Assembly (NCBI GenBank): GCA_039881045.1
Contig: JAYWVB010000012.1
Span: 248,001 to 312,000, forward strand
Origin: Chaetomium olivaceum
Taxonomy: Eukaryota > Ascomycota > Sordariomycetes > Sordariales > Chaetomiaceae
Length of the DNA: 64,000 nt
Direction: 5' to 3'
Shown here in pieces: positions 22,676-33,661 of the stretch. The notes under the pieces are model-generated. The model was not told where the DNA came from. It searched no databases and saw only the letters and a list, made by a program, of their open reading frames with translations. Positions within the stretch are counted from its first letter, which is position 1, and every line of letters begins with the position of its first letter. The position numbers and the translations under genes were made by a program.

Positions 22676-25138
22676 ATGGAGGCATTAGCAGCAGTCGGAG
22701 CCGCGAGCTCAATTCTCCAGCTCCTCGACTTCACTGTCAAACTCATCAAGACCGGCAAAGAGATTCGCGAGAGCGGGTGCACACTGGAGAATGAAGCCTT
22801 GGAGACCATTTATGAGCGAATGCAGGCATATTTACAGCCCGTCGACGCTCTAGCTGAGGCCACCCCTTCGGCTCGTGTTTCCACAACATTCTCGCGCGAG
22901 ATCATGTCATCAGCCAGGAGCGCACAGAAAAGCTGTGGTGAAATACTCGGTTTCTTGCGAGAGCTCAGGGTCAAGAACGGTGGCAGGAAACGGTGGGGAA
23001 GTGTGGTTGTGGCCTTCAAGTCAATCCTCAAGCGGAGGAAAATTGGGGATATCGAAGCACGACTGAAGATGGAGCTGAATCTCATATCTCTCGAGATGAG
23101 TCGAATCACCTGGTAAGTTAGCCCTCTTGCTTTGTCATTTTGGTTCATGGATTGGACGAGTACGTCGTGTTATCGATATAGTTTTAAGGTTGGAAGGTCT
23201 AACTTTGAGCGTTCCTGAAGTGAGGAAGTCCAAAAGCTGAGGAGCGAGACCAACACACTGGCACATACGAACGCCAGTAGGACTATGACCGAACAAAATT
23301 TAAACAACCTGTCGAAACGTCTTGACAACCTGTACCTCGAATCGAAGGATGCCGGGCAGTCAGTGAAAGTCGAAACGCTATTCCAGATGACAAAGCAACT
23401 TAAAGAACGCATCGAAGAGCTCAACTCGATCCGGATCAACAGCAGCTTCCTCTCCAGTCTATACTTCCCCTGTCTCGGCCATCGTTATGAGGCGATTCCA
23501 GAGAATTATGCAAACACGTTCAAGTGGATATACGATGTCCATCGTTTTCGGGACTGGATGGAGCGTGGTTCAGGGGTCTTCTGGATTCACGGAAAGCCGG
23601 GTGCTGGCAAGTCAACACTGATGAAGTTCTTGGTCGACAACCCTCAAACTCGGGCGCATCTGGACGTTTGGGCAGCCCCAGCCAAAACAATCATTGCCGC
23701 ACATTACTTCTGGAATCAAGGAAACCCTATGCAGAAGTCGATCCGTGGGCTGCTACAAACTCTAGCCTCAGAGATTCTCCACAAAGCACCACACCTTATC
23801 CCTCTGGCACGCAATCTTCGAGCAGCAACATCATCAAATACCGAGTTCTCCAAGCTCGACATCCAAGTTGGCCAGGGGTCATCCAAAGAGTGGACCATGG
23901 ACGAGCTATCTAGGATCCTCCGAGGCCTGGCACAGGGTGACACTGGTGATGTCAAGTTGTGTCTGTTTGTGGATGGTCTCGACGAGTTTGAGGGCAATCA
24001 CCAAGAAGTGTGCGAAATCTTAAGCTCGTTGGCGACCTCTCAGCACATCAAACTATGTGTGTCTAGCAGGCCCTGGAATGTGTTCAAAGACGAATTTGGT
24101 CAAGATGATACGAAACAGCTCGCTGTTCACGAGCTCACCGCCGCCGATATGGAAAGGTTTGTGCAAGGAGAGCTCAACGCGCACCGCAATTGGAATGCAA
24201 GCAGGATAGACGAGACGGAGAGGGCTTCCTTGGTGCGTGAAATCCGTACGAGAGCAAATGGGGTGTTTCTCTGGGTCGTACTGGTCACGCGATCACTCTG
24301 CAACGGCCTTACAAATCACGACAATATCCATGACCTGAGAGAACGATTACGGATTCTCCCGACGGATCTCGGCGACCTCTTTGGGCATATCCTGCATCGT
24401 ATCGATCCAGTCTACGCGCAAAAGTCTGCAGAGCTCCTCCAAATCGCCTTACATGACAAGACTTTGATCAAGCTTCCACCCGAAGCATATTATTACCACG
24501 AGCGGGATTTTGAGCAAGATGATCCCACAGTCATGTGGCCAGCCAGCAGACTTAGCATCGAGGAACTCTTGTCGATAAGAGAGCTGGCAAAGCGCCGCAT
24601 CACGGCCCTCACTGGCGGTCTTCTGGAAACCAGCTTCCACGATTCTCAGCTACCAACGGTGGAGTTTCTCCACCGAACGGTCGCTGATTTTCTTGCAGCC
24701 GAGGACACCAAAAGGGACATCCGCTCGCGAACGAGACCAAACTTTGATGTACACCTCGCCCTCACAAAGCTTAACACGATTTTGATCATATCTACCTCAT
24801 CCCCGATGGTTGCGCGTTTCAAAATAATGATGGAAAATTACATTCCCGAGGTCTCTAAGGGTCACAACACTCGCCTGGCTTACGGATTCCTGGATGAGAT
24901 CCACCATCACATCACCAGCTACCCCACGCCGAATTATTACTTGCGGTTCTTCATGATCGCACTTCTTGAATCTCCCTTGTTCGAATACGTCTCGCAAAAA
25001 TTATCAAGGAACAGCAAATGGTTTTCGGACCTGAGCATCGACCCAGAGGACATACTGCGGGATCGAGGTAACGACTCCGCTGCTTCCTTAATGCTTCTCG
25101 GAATCAAGTCCCACCGGTGGCCACGAATAGCACAGTGA
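22676..25138 (+). CDS. NACHT NTPase, fungal NLR/STAND-like protein (784 aa)
   Basis: Putative signalling NTPase related to fungal NOD-like receptors that act in non-self recognition and regulated cell death. Exons 22676-23112 and 23221-25138, joined across a 108-bp intron (GTAAGT donor, TCTAAC branch). Residues 1-145 begin MEALAAVGAASSILQLLDF, an amphipathic helical region like the N-terminal signalling domains of these proteins (SesA/HeLo-like, tentative). A charged helical linker follows. The NACHT domain has a Walker A GKPGAGKS near residue 269, a hydrophobic Walker B LCLFVDGLDEFEG near residue 393 and a sensor-like LCVSSRPW. The later part (FLWVVLVTRSLCNGL, VEFLHRTVADFL) matches the region that follows NACHT in fungal proteins often labelled DUF7791. 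The chain ends without ankyrin, WD40 or TPR repeats. The frame is intact. Confidence 0.85.
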
Positions 25139-25417
25139 TCTCAACTCTGCTAGTGGAAGGGACCACACCTGATGGTAGCATGTCATTCTACACAGCATAA
25201 ATAGCAATAGATTTCGGCACTTTAACGGTTGACAATTGCATGATCTAGCTACTGCGTATTACACTACAAAGAACATCGAAGAGTTCAGTCAAGAGCGCTT
25301 CAGTGCCCAAAGTTTGTATCATATGGCTAGTTCTTGGGGCACTGCCGGAGTTGTTATTTCGTTAGGAGTCCAGAAAATAAACGCTTGGTTCGCCCAAACG
25401 CAACATTGCAAATTCAT

Positions 25418-26319
25418 TTATTCCAGGCGCCCTTGCCGCAGCTGACGCATGATGCTCTCATCCCGATACTGAACAATGCGGTCCCATTCACTTAGCGAAG
25501 TGCAAGGGCTCCTGAGCCAAGCCCGCAACTCGTGCAAAAAGAGCCTCGTGTTATCGCGGCCGAGGAACTCTTGGATCATTTCCTCGGCCTGGCCAGCGCT
25601 GCCTTGCATGTCCATGGACTTTAGGATGGCAATGACGTATTCGAGCAAGTACTCTGCCTTGCACGGTCTGCATCTGCGAATCGGGCCGTGACCTTGTCGA
25701 GAGTCGTCCGTCCCCTCCGCGTAGAGGAAGCGGAAAACGCGCAGTTCCCCCGGCGTAACCACGTCCTGGCCCGGGAGACAAGTTCAGGACTCGTGGCAAA
25801 GAGCTGTGGCGAGAGCTCTCTGTATCTTAATTCCGGGGGTTGTTTGTCGTTGGAGCCGACGTAGAGAGAGTAGAGTTGGTGCCGATAGACCAAACGTCGT
25901 CTTTGGATAGCCTCGTCGTCGTAGAGGCGCGGGTGAATCTCACGGTTAGCATAACTGCTATTTCGACGCCCGGAAAAGGAGATCGCACTGCGCTGGCTTT
26001 TCTCATCACCGCCGCCGCCGACATGTTTGGGGACTTTATAGATTTTTGCAACCTTGCCATCCTCGCCAAGATCATATCGAACTTCAGAGACGTCACTCTT
26101 GCACAGTGGGCAAGTTGGGCGAGTCTCCAGCCAGGTGATGAGGCACAGATAATCGAAGTCGTTGTGTCGACAAGGCCATGCTTCGCATTGTTCAACTGCG
26201 TCGCCGAGACAGATAACGCAGCATTTCATGTTTCCCTTGGTTGCCGTCAATGATATTTGTTGGAGCGTTTCTTGGAGAATTTGGGGACGCTCATCTTCAA
26301 CACCCGCTTCCGTCGCCAT
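25418..26319 (-). CDS. RING-finger protein, probable E3 ubiquitin ligase (about 300 aa)
   Basis: Minus-strand, intronless, start ATG at 26317-26319. Residues about 33-75 form a RING finger: CCVICLGDAVEQC, then PCRHNDFDYLC and PTCPLC, giving the spaced Cys/His ligands expected for an E2-binding E3. A basic/polar linker follows, then a C-terminal helical region (AEYLLEYVIAILKSMDMQG, EEMIQEFLGR, LFLHELRAWLRSP) that looks conserved but is not assigned. The frame breaks at 25747-25751: WLRR continues one frame away as ELRVFRFL, and one added base in the five-base run restores a single frame to the stop at 25418. Transcribed divergently from the Prp22 gene across 337 bp. Confidence 0.8.
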
Positions 26320-26656
26320 AGCAGTAGCAAGGGCCTGTATGGACGGACGCCCGGGCTAGGAAGAAGATTGCTTTCACAAGAACCTGATCAAAGAAGCATT
26401 GGGGGGTGGTTTTTGAGGAAGAAAGAGGTGGGGCTGGGTTAATTGGTATTACAAAGGAACAGGGGTACGAGCGAATGTGCGGGGGGACCACAATGGCGGC
26501 CGGCCTGTCCTCGACGTCCTCGCCGTCCTCATCCGTCTTCACCATCCAACCGCGTCTCCTTTCAGGAGGCGAACAATTTCCATAGTTATTACTCAACTTC
26601 TCAGCCTCTCCTCTCAACTACACACCCCGTTTATTTCTCTGCAACCGCCATTGAAA
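26320..26656. promoter_or_regulatory. Divergent promoter between RING gene and prp22
   Basis: This 337-bp spacer must contain the promoters of both flanking genes, which are transcribed away from it. The part nearest prp22 is pyrimidine-rich. No TATA box is obvious, consistent with housekeeping expression (inference). Confidence 0.5.
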
Positions 26657-29600
26657 ATGGACGACCTTTCCGATCTCGAGCTTGTGGGCCTCGCGAGCAA
26701 GGTGGTGTCCGAGGTACAGAATCATCTTGGAGTTGTCGACAGGAACCTTGCTGACTTCATTATCGCCCAACGAGTTGCTTCCGATACATTCGAGGCATTC
26801 CAGCAGAAGATGGGCAGCATGGCCGGAAATTCGCTCCCTACCAGTTTGCTCGAGAGCATCGATCAACTCGTTCGCATGATGCATCCGTCAATGAAGCCGA
26901 AGACCGACGCTCCCCACGGACCCGAGAAGCAGTGCGACCTCGAGCAACCCCACGTCCGATTCCAAGCCTACATCGAAGCCCAAGCCCAATCCCGTCCTGC
27001 CCAGCCCGACCAGGCCCCAGTCCACAATTCCATCAGCGACGCCTTGACCAAACGGGAAGCCTTGAAGCCGAAATCCAATAACGAGGCACGAGGAGCGCGG
27101 AAACGAGGACGCAGTCGCAGTCGAAGCAGCGGCCCCAACACGCAAGGAAACCGGCGCCTGAGAGCCGATCCCTCAGACCACGATAGACCCAGGCGCACAC
27201 CATACGAGGCGGACCTTGACCGGTTAATCATGGAGGATGGGCAGCGGCGCGGTCGGCAAGGCCATGACGGGCACGACTACCATCAGAGCGAGGTCGAAAC
27301 CCTTATTTTGAACCAGATCTACGATGGCCATGTGACGAACGTTAAGAACTTTGGCACTTTTGTGAAACTCCACGGCGTCGATGGAAACTTGACCGGCCTC
27401 ATTCACGTCTCACGGCTGGCAGACGGGCTCAAACATCCCTCGAATTTGGTCGCGCGCGGCCAACAAGTCAAGGTCAAGGTCATCATAATGGACGGGACAC
27501 GCATCGGATTGTCCATGAAGGACGTTGACCAGGACACGGGTCGGGACCTCGCACCCCGCGTGAACTTCGCTTCAAGTGCTAACTTGGAACCCCTGGGCAG
27601 AGGCGGGAGCGAACAAATCGACGCGCAAGTTCAGACAACTAGTCCCGCAACAAACCACCAGCGGAGAATGACATCGCGCGAGCGGTGGGAGATTGGACAG
27701 CTTATCGCGGCTGGAGTTGCGAAAGCCTCAGACTTCCCCGAGCTTGAAGACCACAACGCACCCAAGCTTGACGGCGCACCAGGGTTGGAAGAAGACCTGG
27801 ACATCGAAGTAAGGGACGAGGAACCGCCCTTCCTCATCGGCCAAACCAGACAGTCGCTCGAACTCTCGCCTATTCGCGTGGTGAAGGCCCCCGAAGGGTC
27901 GATGAACCGGGCTGCCGTGGCCGGGACCGTGTTGGCCAAAGAGAGGGCTGAGCTACGGCAGCAACGGGCCGCTGAAGCGGCTGCCGAACCGGCTGGCAAC
28001 AGAGGGAGCAAGGTTGGCCTTTCACGTCGGCGCGACGATTCCATGACAGACTCCAAGCAGCCCGAGTTTGCCGGCGAGACGGGAAGTGTCAACCCAGTGA
28101 CGACAAAACCCGACAGCATCCCGAGCCACAGCCTTGCAGGTCAAGTGAGGGATCAAGGATCCGGGAAGAGGACAGACATGACGATCAAACAACAGCGGGA
28201 ATCTCTCCCAATTTTCTCGTTCCGTAGTTGGTTGATTGACGCCGTACGGGAACACCAAGTCTTAGTCGTGGTCGGCGAAACTGGGTCAGGCAAGACGACA
28301 CAGTTAACACAGTACCTGGCCGAGGCGGGCTTTGCCAATGATGGCATCATTGGATGCACACAGCCTCGCCGCGTGGCTGCCATGTCGGTGGCCAAACGTG
28401 TCGCTGAAGAGGTTGGCTGTGTGCTTGGTGAGGAAGTTGGATATTCTATTCGCTTCGAGGACTGCACCAGCCCAGGCACCAAGATCAAATTCATGACCGA
28501 TGGCACACTTCAACGTGAAATCCTACTCGATCCGGGTCTTGAGAAGTACTCGGTCATTATTCTCGATGAGGCCCATGAACGGACCATTGCAACCGATGTT
28601 CTCTTCGCACTGTTGAAGCGAACGTTGAGGAAGCGGCCAGACCTCAGGGTGATCTCCACGTCGGCGACCCTTGACGCCGAGAAGTTCTCGACCTACTTCA
28701 ACAACGCACCGATCTTTAACATCCCTGGGCGCACATTCCCCGTCGAAATCTTGTATTCTCGGGAGCCCGAATCAGACTATCTCGACGCTGCCCTGGCCAC
28801 TGTCATGGAAATCCACCTGACCGAGCCCGCTGGTGATATTCTCGTGTTTCTGACAGGCCAGGAGGAGATCGATACTTCCTGTGAGGTCCTATCTGAACGG
28901 ATCAAGGCCATCGGGCCAGGTATCCCCGAGTTGATCATCCTCCCCATGTATTCGGCACTTCCACCTGAGATGCAGCGCCGCATCTTTGACCCCGCTCCGC
29001 CGGGTGCTCGAAAGGTTATCCTCGCCACCAACATCGCCGAGACCTCCATCACGATCGACAATATCTACTATGTAGTAGATCCGGGTTTTGTCAAACAAGA
29101 CGCCTACGACGCCAAGCTGGGCATGGACTCGCTCATCATCACCCCCATCTCACAAGCACAAGCCAACCAGCGAGCCGGACGTGCCGGCCGCACTGGGCCA
29201 GGTAAGTGCTTCCGGCTCTACACCGAAACAGCGTACCAGTCCGAGATGCTACCCTCGCCCATCCCCGCCATCCAACGCCAGAACGTGTCCACAACCATCC
29301 TCATGCTCAAAGCAATGGGCATCAACGATATCCTGCGTTTTGACTTCATGGACCCACCCCCTATCAACACAACGCTAGCCGCGCTGGAGGAGCTCTACGC
29401 CCTAGGCGCCCTCGACGACGAAGGGATCCTAACCCGACTCGGCCGCCGAATAGCCGACTTCCCGCTAGACTCATCCCTCGCCAAGGTCCTCATCGTGTCA
29501 TCCGATCTCGGCTGCTCCGACGAGATCCTCTCGATCATAGCCATGCTCAACCTACCCAACGTCTTCTACCGACCCAAAGAGAAGCAAGCACAGGCCGATC

Positions 29601-30284
29601 AGAAGAAGGCGCAGTTCCACGACCCCTGCGGTGACCACCTAACCCTGCTCAACGTCTACAACGCGTGGCACCAGAACAGCTACTCCAGCTTCTGGTGTTT
29701 CGAGAATTTCATCCTCGCCCGATCCATGCGCCAAGCCAAAGACGTCCGGGACCAGCTAGCCAAGATCATGGAGCGCTACCGCCTGCCCGTCGTGTCGTGC
29801 GGCAACGAGACAGACCGTATACGGCGAGCTTTATGCACCGGGTTCTTTCGTAACGCCGCACGGCGGGAGACGGCGGAGGCTGGGCCGGGCGCGTACAGGA
29901 CCGTCGTCCAGGGGACGCAGGTCTATCTACATCCCGCCTCGGCGCTGGCTGGCAAGCAGCAGCAGCAGGGGGCCGCCGAGTGGGTTGTGTATCACGAGCT
30001 GGGTGCTGACGTCGCGGGAGTATATGCATTGGGCGACGGTAGTGGAACCGCAGTGGCTTGTGGAGGCGGCGCCGACGTTTTTGAGGTTGGCGGGCGCGGA
30101 TGGGAAGATGTCGAGGCGGCGGAGGGAGGAGCGCGTTGGGCCGCTGAGCGCCGCCGGTGGGAGGTCTGTGGGGGAGGATGAGTGGCGGCTGTCGGCGCGG
30201 CGTAGGGGGGGCGGGGGCGGGGTGGTGGGAGGGGGACTTAGGGGTGAGTTTCCCGTGTGTTGTGTTTTCATGCGTTGGGGGTGA
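26657..30284 (+). CDS. prp22: Prp22/DHX8 DEAH-box splicing helicase (about 1208 aa)
   Basis: ATP-dependent RNA helicase that releases spliced mRNA from the spliceosome. The start at 26657 (MDDLSDLELVGLASKV) matches the N-terminal domain of the family. An Arg/Ser-rich segment follows, then an S1 RNA-binding domain (about residues 214-300, GHVTNVKNFGTFVKL), which separates Prp22/DHX8 from Prp2 and Prp16. Helicase motifs: GETGSGKT (about 540), DEAHERTI (about 637), SATLDAEKF, FLTGQEEID, QRAGRAGRTGPG, then the HA2 and OB regions. No intron is present. Near the end, at 30001-30003, one G too many breaks the frame: AEWVVYHEL should run into VLTSREYMHWATVVEPQWL, the universal C-terminal block, which lies in the next frame and continues to a stop at 30284. 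The last residues are Gly-rich and uncertain. Confidence 0.92.
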
Positions 30285-30953
30285 AGGTGGTTGGTGGGTG
30301 GCTTGCTGGGGTTGGGATTGTGTGCTTGGTTCTGGTAGGTGCTTGCTTCAGGTGCGCTAGAGTGCGTGCTTTTGCGTTTTGTCATTCCAGTAGTCGTAAG
30401 TAGGGAGTCACTCATGTCTTGCTGTTACTTTCCTGCCGAAGTGGCTCATGATGATACAGGCTTGTCCTTGACACTTGACCGCCAACGTTCTTACACACCA
30501 ATGTTCTTACACGCCAACGTTCTTACACGCTTGGCTGGATGTGGGCACTGATTATCTTGGAAAGTCTCGCCATGATATGTCCAAAAACAGTACATGCGGG
30601 TATGGGAGGGGTATAGCGTTCTCGGGCTGTGTATTAGAAAAGAATGTCCTCAAGGCTCTGTATCAACCCAACCATCGTGTCAAGGGTTACCCAACTGGAA
30701 CCTCGTTGCGGCCTAAGCGTAACCAGGGCTGAAGTTGACACCGATAAAAATCCGATATCAGCAGAAGATCGTCTTTCCTCGCGACTTGAACGTTAAAAGC
30801 AGGGATCCGATCAAGGGCCAGGAACGACATGAACGCATGAAAAGCACTTTTCAATTAACAGGCTCCTTTGCTCAACGCTTATCGAGCTAGCCTGGTGTCT
30901 CTATTCCAACTCCATATCTGTTATAACTACCCAACCCCTAGGTCCACATAACC
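30285..30953. other. Convergent 3' spacer
   Basis: Between the 3' ends of prp22 and the small secreted protein gene. The first part is G/T-rich. Near 30485-30535 a 15-17 bp phrase (caacgttcttacac) occurs as a short imperfect tandem repeat, about three copies. No gene is seen. Confidence 0.5.
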
Positions 30954-31666
30954 TTAGGAATTGTGAATCCGGATCAACAGCTTGTTGTTCCCCGGAACGT
31001 ATTCCGACCCTTGCACAGTGTTGTCGGACCGCGTGCAGGAATCCATGATGAGGCCACCAGCGCGGGCGATATCGTTGCTAAACAAGGTCCAAACCAGTCA
31101 GCTATCTTTTCGCAACGGGGAACCAGCTATGAGCCTATGATACTCACCAAGGAACGGTAACCACGTTTGTACCCGACTGCCCGTCGAGTTGTGCGCCGCC
31201 GAGCGAGCAGAATACGTTGTAGTACTGGCACGTGCACTTCTGCTGCCCCAGGCTGGCCAGGTAGTTGATGCAGGCCACGGCGCCGGAGACGGGGGCTTCA
31301 GTGCCGGGCTTCTCGTTGCACTTAACACGCTTGGTGAGGTCGCCGCGCTTGCTGTGCTCTGTGGAGGGGGCCGGAGCTGTTAGTGGTTTGTTTGATCTTT
31401 GTTTACATCCAGATGTAAAGGGGGATAGGATGGGTGAACATGGCGTGTCACGTACCGACAGAGCCGGTGTTGTTGCGGGCGGCGTAGAAGGCTTCCAGAG
31501 CCTGTTCCGGCGTCAAGGCCGCGTCAGGGTTCTCGATGACCTGGTTTATCCAGTCGGCGAAAGAGAAGTCGGACCTGACAATCGAGGGCTCAACAGCGGA
31601 GGGGGCAGCGCCGACAGCCCGGCACACGGCCAACAGAGCAACGGTGGTGAGAGTAGCGCGGACCAT
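30954..31666 (-). CDS. Small secreted cysteine protein with Kex2-like sites (181 aa)
   Basis: Three exons on the minus strand, 31666-31456, 31358-31148 and 31077-30954. All three junctions keep phase, with GTACGT and GTGAGT donors and CTAAC/CTGAC branch sites. Signal peptide about residues 1-20 (MVRATLTTVALLAVCRAVGA). A pro-like region follows (WINQVIENPDAALTPEQAL), then two dibasic Lys-Arg sites (HSKR, LTKR), the kind cut by Kex2-type proteases in the Golgi. The mature part has about seven cysteines (KCNEKPG, VACINYL, KCTCQYYNVFC, then PC across the last intron and DSC). It ends KLLIRIHNS. The protein is probably exported, with disulfides. No family is recognised; candidate effector or antimicrobial-type protein, by inference only. 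A TATA box lies about 80 bp upstream. Confidence 0.8.
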
Positions 31667-33661
31667 GGTTCCTGGTTTTATCGGCTTGGGGCTGGTTGAA
31701 GCTGTGTGTATTCTTGCTACCTCTTTGCCTGGGACCTTCCCGTTTTATACTTTAACCAGATCATCGCCGTTGACCTCGTCGGGGACGTCGGGAATGACAA
31801 GCGCTGTTGAGGTGGGGACCTTGCAGGTTCCTCCCAACCAACAAGCGCGCTACACGTCGGATCGCTGCGAGGAGTGTGATCCTACGAAGAGAATCAGGCC
31901 ACCGCTTTCTCAATAGCGCTTAGTTCTTACAGGCACATGTTCTGCCAGAGACAAGTGCATTTCGGAAAGCGGTGTTCTAATTCTTGGGGTGGGATGGCAA
32001 TCACATGCATGTGCAAGTGCTCGAGTCTGGAATGGAACTTGATATCATCAAAGCTAGAAGTACACGCAAATATTATCACGCATGGAGCGGTTGAGTTGGA
32101 TCATTCAAAGAGGAGCATTTTGGAGTTGACAAGCTCTGGCTACTGTTGTACCACTCTGGATATGTCGAATAGGAACAACTTGGCTAACCTATCGTTGGGG
32201 CTGAAGCTTGAATCCTATCATGCACCTCGCCATCGACCTGCGAAAGCGCGGTTACTACCTTGGGTATCAAGATGTAAGACTCGGATGGCTTCAAGTTGTA
32301 GTTAACATGACCGACCAGGTGCCCTTAACATCGAGGGCTCTAAGACTTTACTAGCATCGTAAAATGGGAAAGAAGGGAGACGGACAGAAACCATGCCCGA
32401 GCAAAACTCGAGCGTGGTTTTGAGGTTAAAGATTACTCAGTATCCCATTCGTTGTTTGTGGTTGTCGACGGAACGCGCCGTTGACGGTGCAACCCCCCGC
32501 AGTCGGCAGGTTTCCCATTTCAGGGGCCTGCGGCTGAGAATCCATCTCGGGCAACGCCTTTGGCCTAACTCAGCTGCCCCACCAATTTTCTGGGGAAAGA
32601 TCAACAAAGCGATTTGCGAGTCTTGAAGGGTGCACTGGCCACAGAATTGGATTGGTTGAGAGTTTGGATGCGCCGCAGAGAAAGAAGGCAAGTGGCGTCG
32701 GCATCGCCGTAATCCTGGGCATTCTGACCTGAGTTGGGAGGATCGGGTTCAACAGACAAAGGCGAGAGAAAACCATGTTTGGGGGCATTATGGATAATGT
32801 TAGAAAAAAAAAAAAGGTTAAGAGAAAATAGAACAAAAAAAAGACGCCTCCTGGTTGTTGGGTCTTGCCCGCCCAACAGACCCGCCCCAAACAGACCACC
32901 CCCAGACCGAATGTGACGAAGGTAGGTGGTTGGAACCCGCGCCAAGTCGCCGCCTTTCCACTCCTGAACATCGCATTTTTGCGGCACGCAGCAACCGCAA
33001 CCTGAACCCCTTGTGCCTCGCCAAAAACAGCAACAAATTTTGGGCACCGCCGCACGAGCCTCTCAGATCGTCGCAAACTTGTTGTTTCCATCTGCGCCTG
33101 CATTCTTTCGCGCCTCCCAGGTCGTTGCCCGTTGCCCGTTGTTGTTTTTGTTGTTGTTGCTATCCTCCACACCAAGAGAAACTCACTCTTTCAGTACGCA
33201 CAAGCAGATTGTCAGAATCGCCTTGACCCTCCGAATCCCGTGGGCGAATACATTCTTTTTTCTGCACTTTGGCTTCTGACTCGCTGCTACCAACCGGACC
33301 GCCATCCCACTCCGCCTTCGTGCCCATCATTTTCTCTTCTCATTCGCCCCTCGGCTCCGCAACAACTTCTGTCAGCTGCACCAGTCCCGACTCACGCTCG
33401 CTCTCCCCGGTCTCCACCGTCTTCCCTGCGTGGATCAATTCGATGCCGTCCGGTTCCTGAAAGTCTCGCCTCTCGATTTTGGCTCGCCCGTTCTGGTCAC
33501 GCCTCGAGACGTTAGCAGGGAGTGCCGTGTCAGAAACGTCAGAAACGTCAAAAAAGGGGCAGGAGGTTCTCGGCCTCAACCTTGAAAAGTCGACGCGCGA
33601 CCAAGCGGGGCGACATCTTGCCAACCGTCTGCACGACACACCAACCTGTACAAATTCGACC
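31667..33661. other. 2-kb spacer upstream of the F-box/WD40 gene
   Basis: The left end is the promoter of the small secreted protein gene. The right 700 bp, from about 32.9 kb, are pyrimidine-rich and look like a long promoter and leader for the gene starting at 33662. An A-rich run is at 32804-32815. No supported gene. Confidence 0.5.
31743..31749 (-). promoter_or_regulatory. TATA box of the small secreted protein gene
   Basis: TATAAAA on the minus strand, about 80 bp upstream of the start codon at 31666. Good core-promoter position. Confidence 0.6.
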
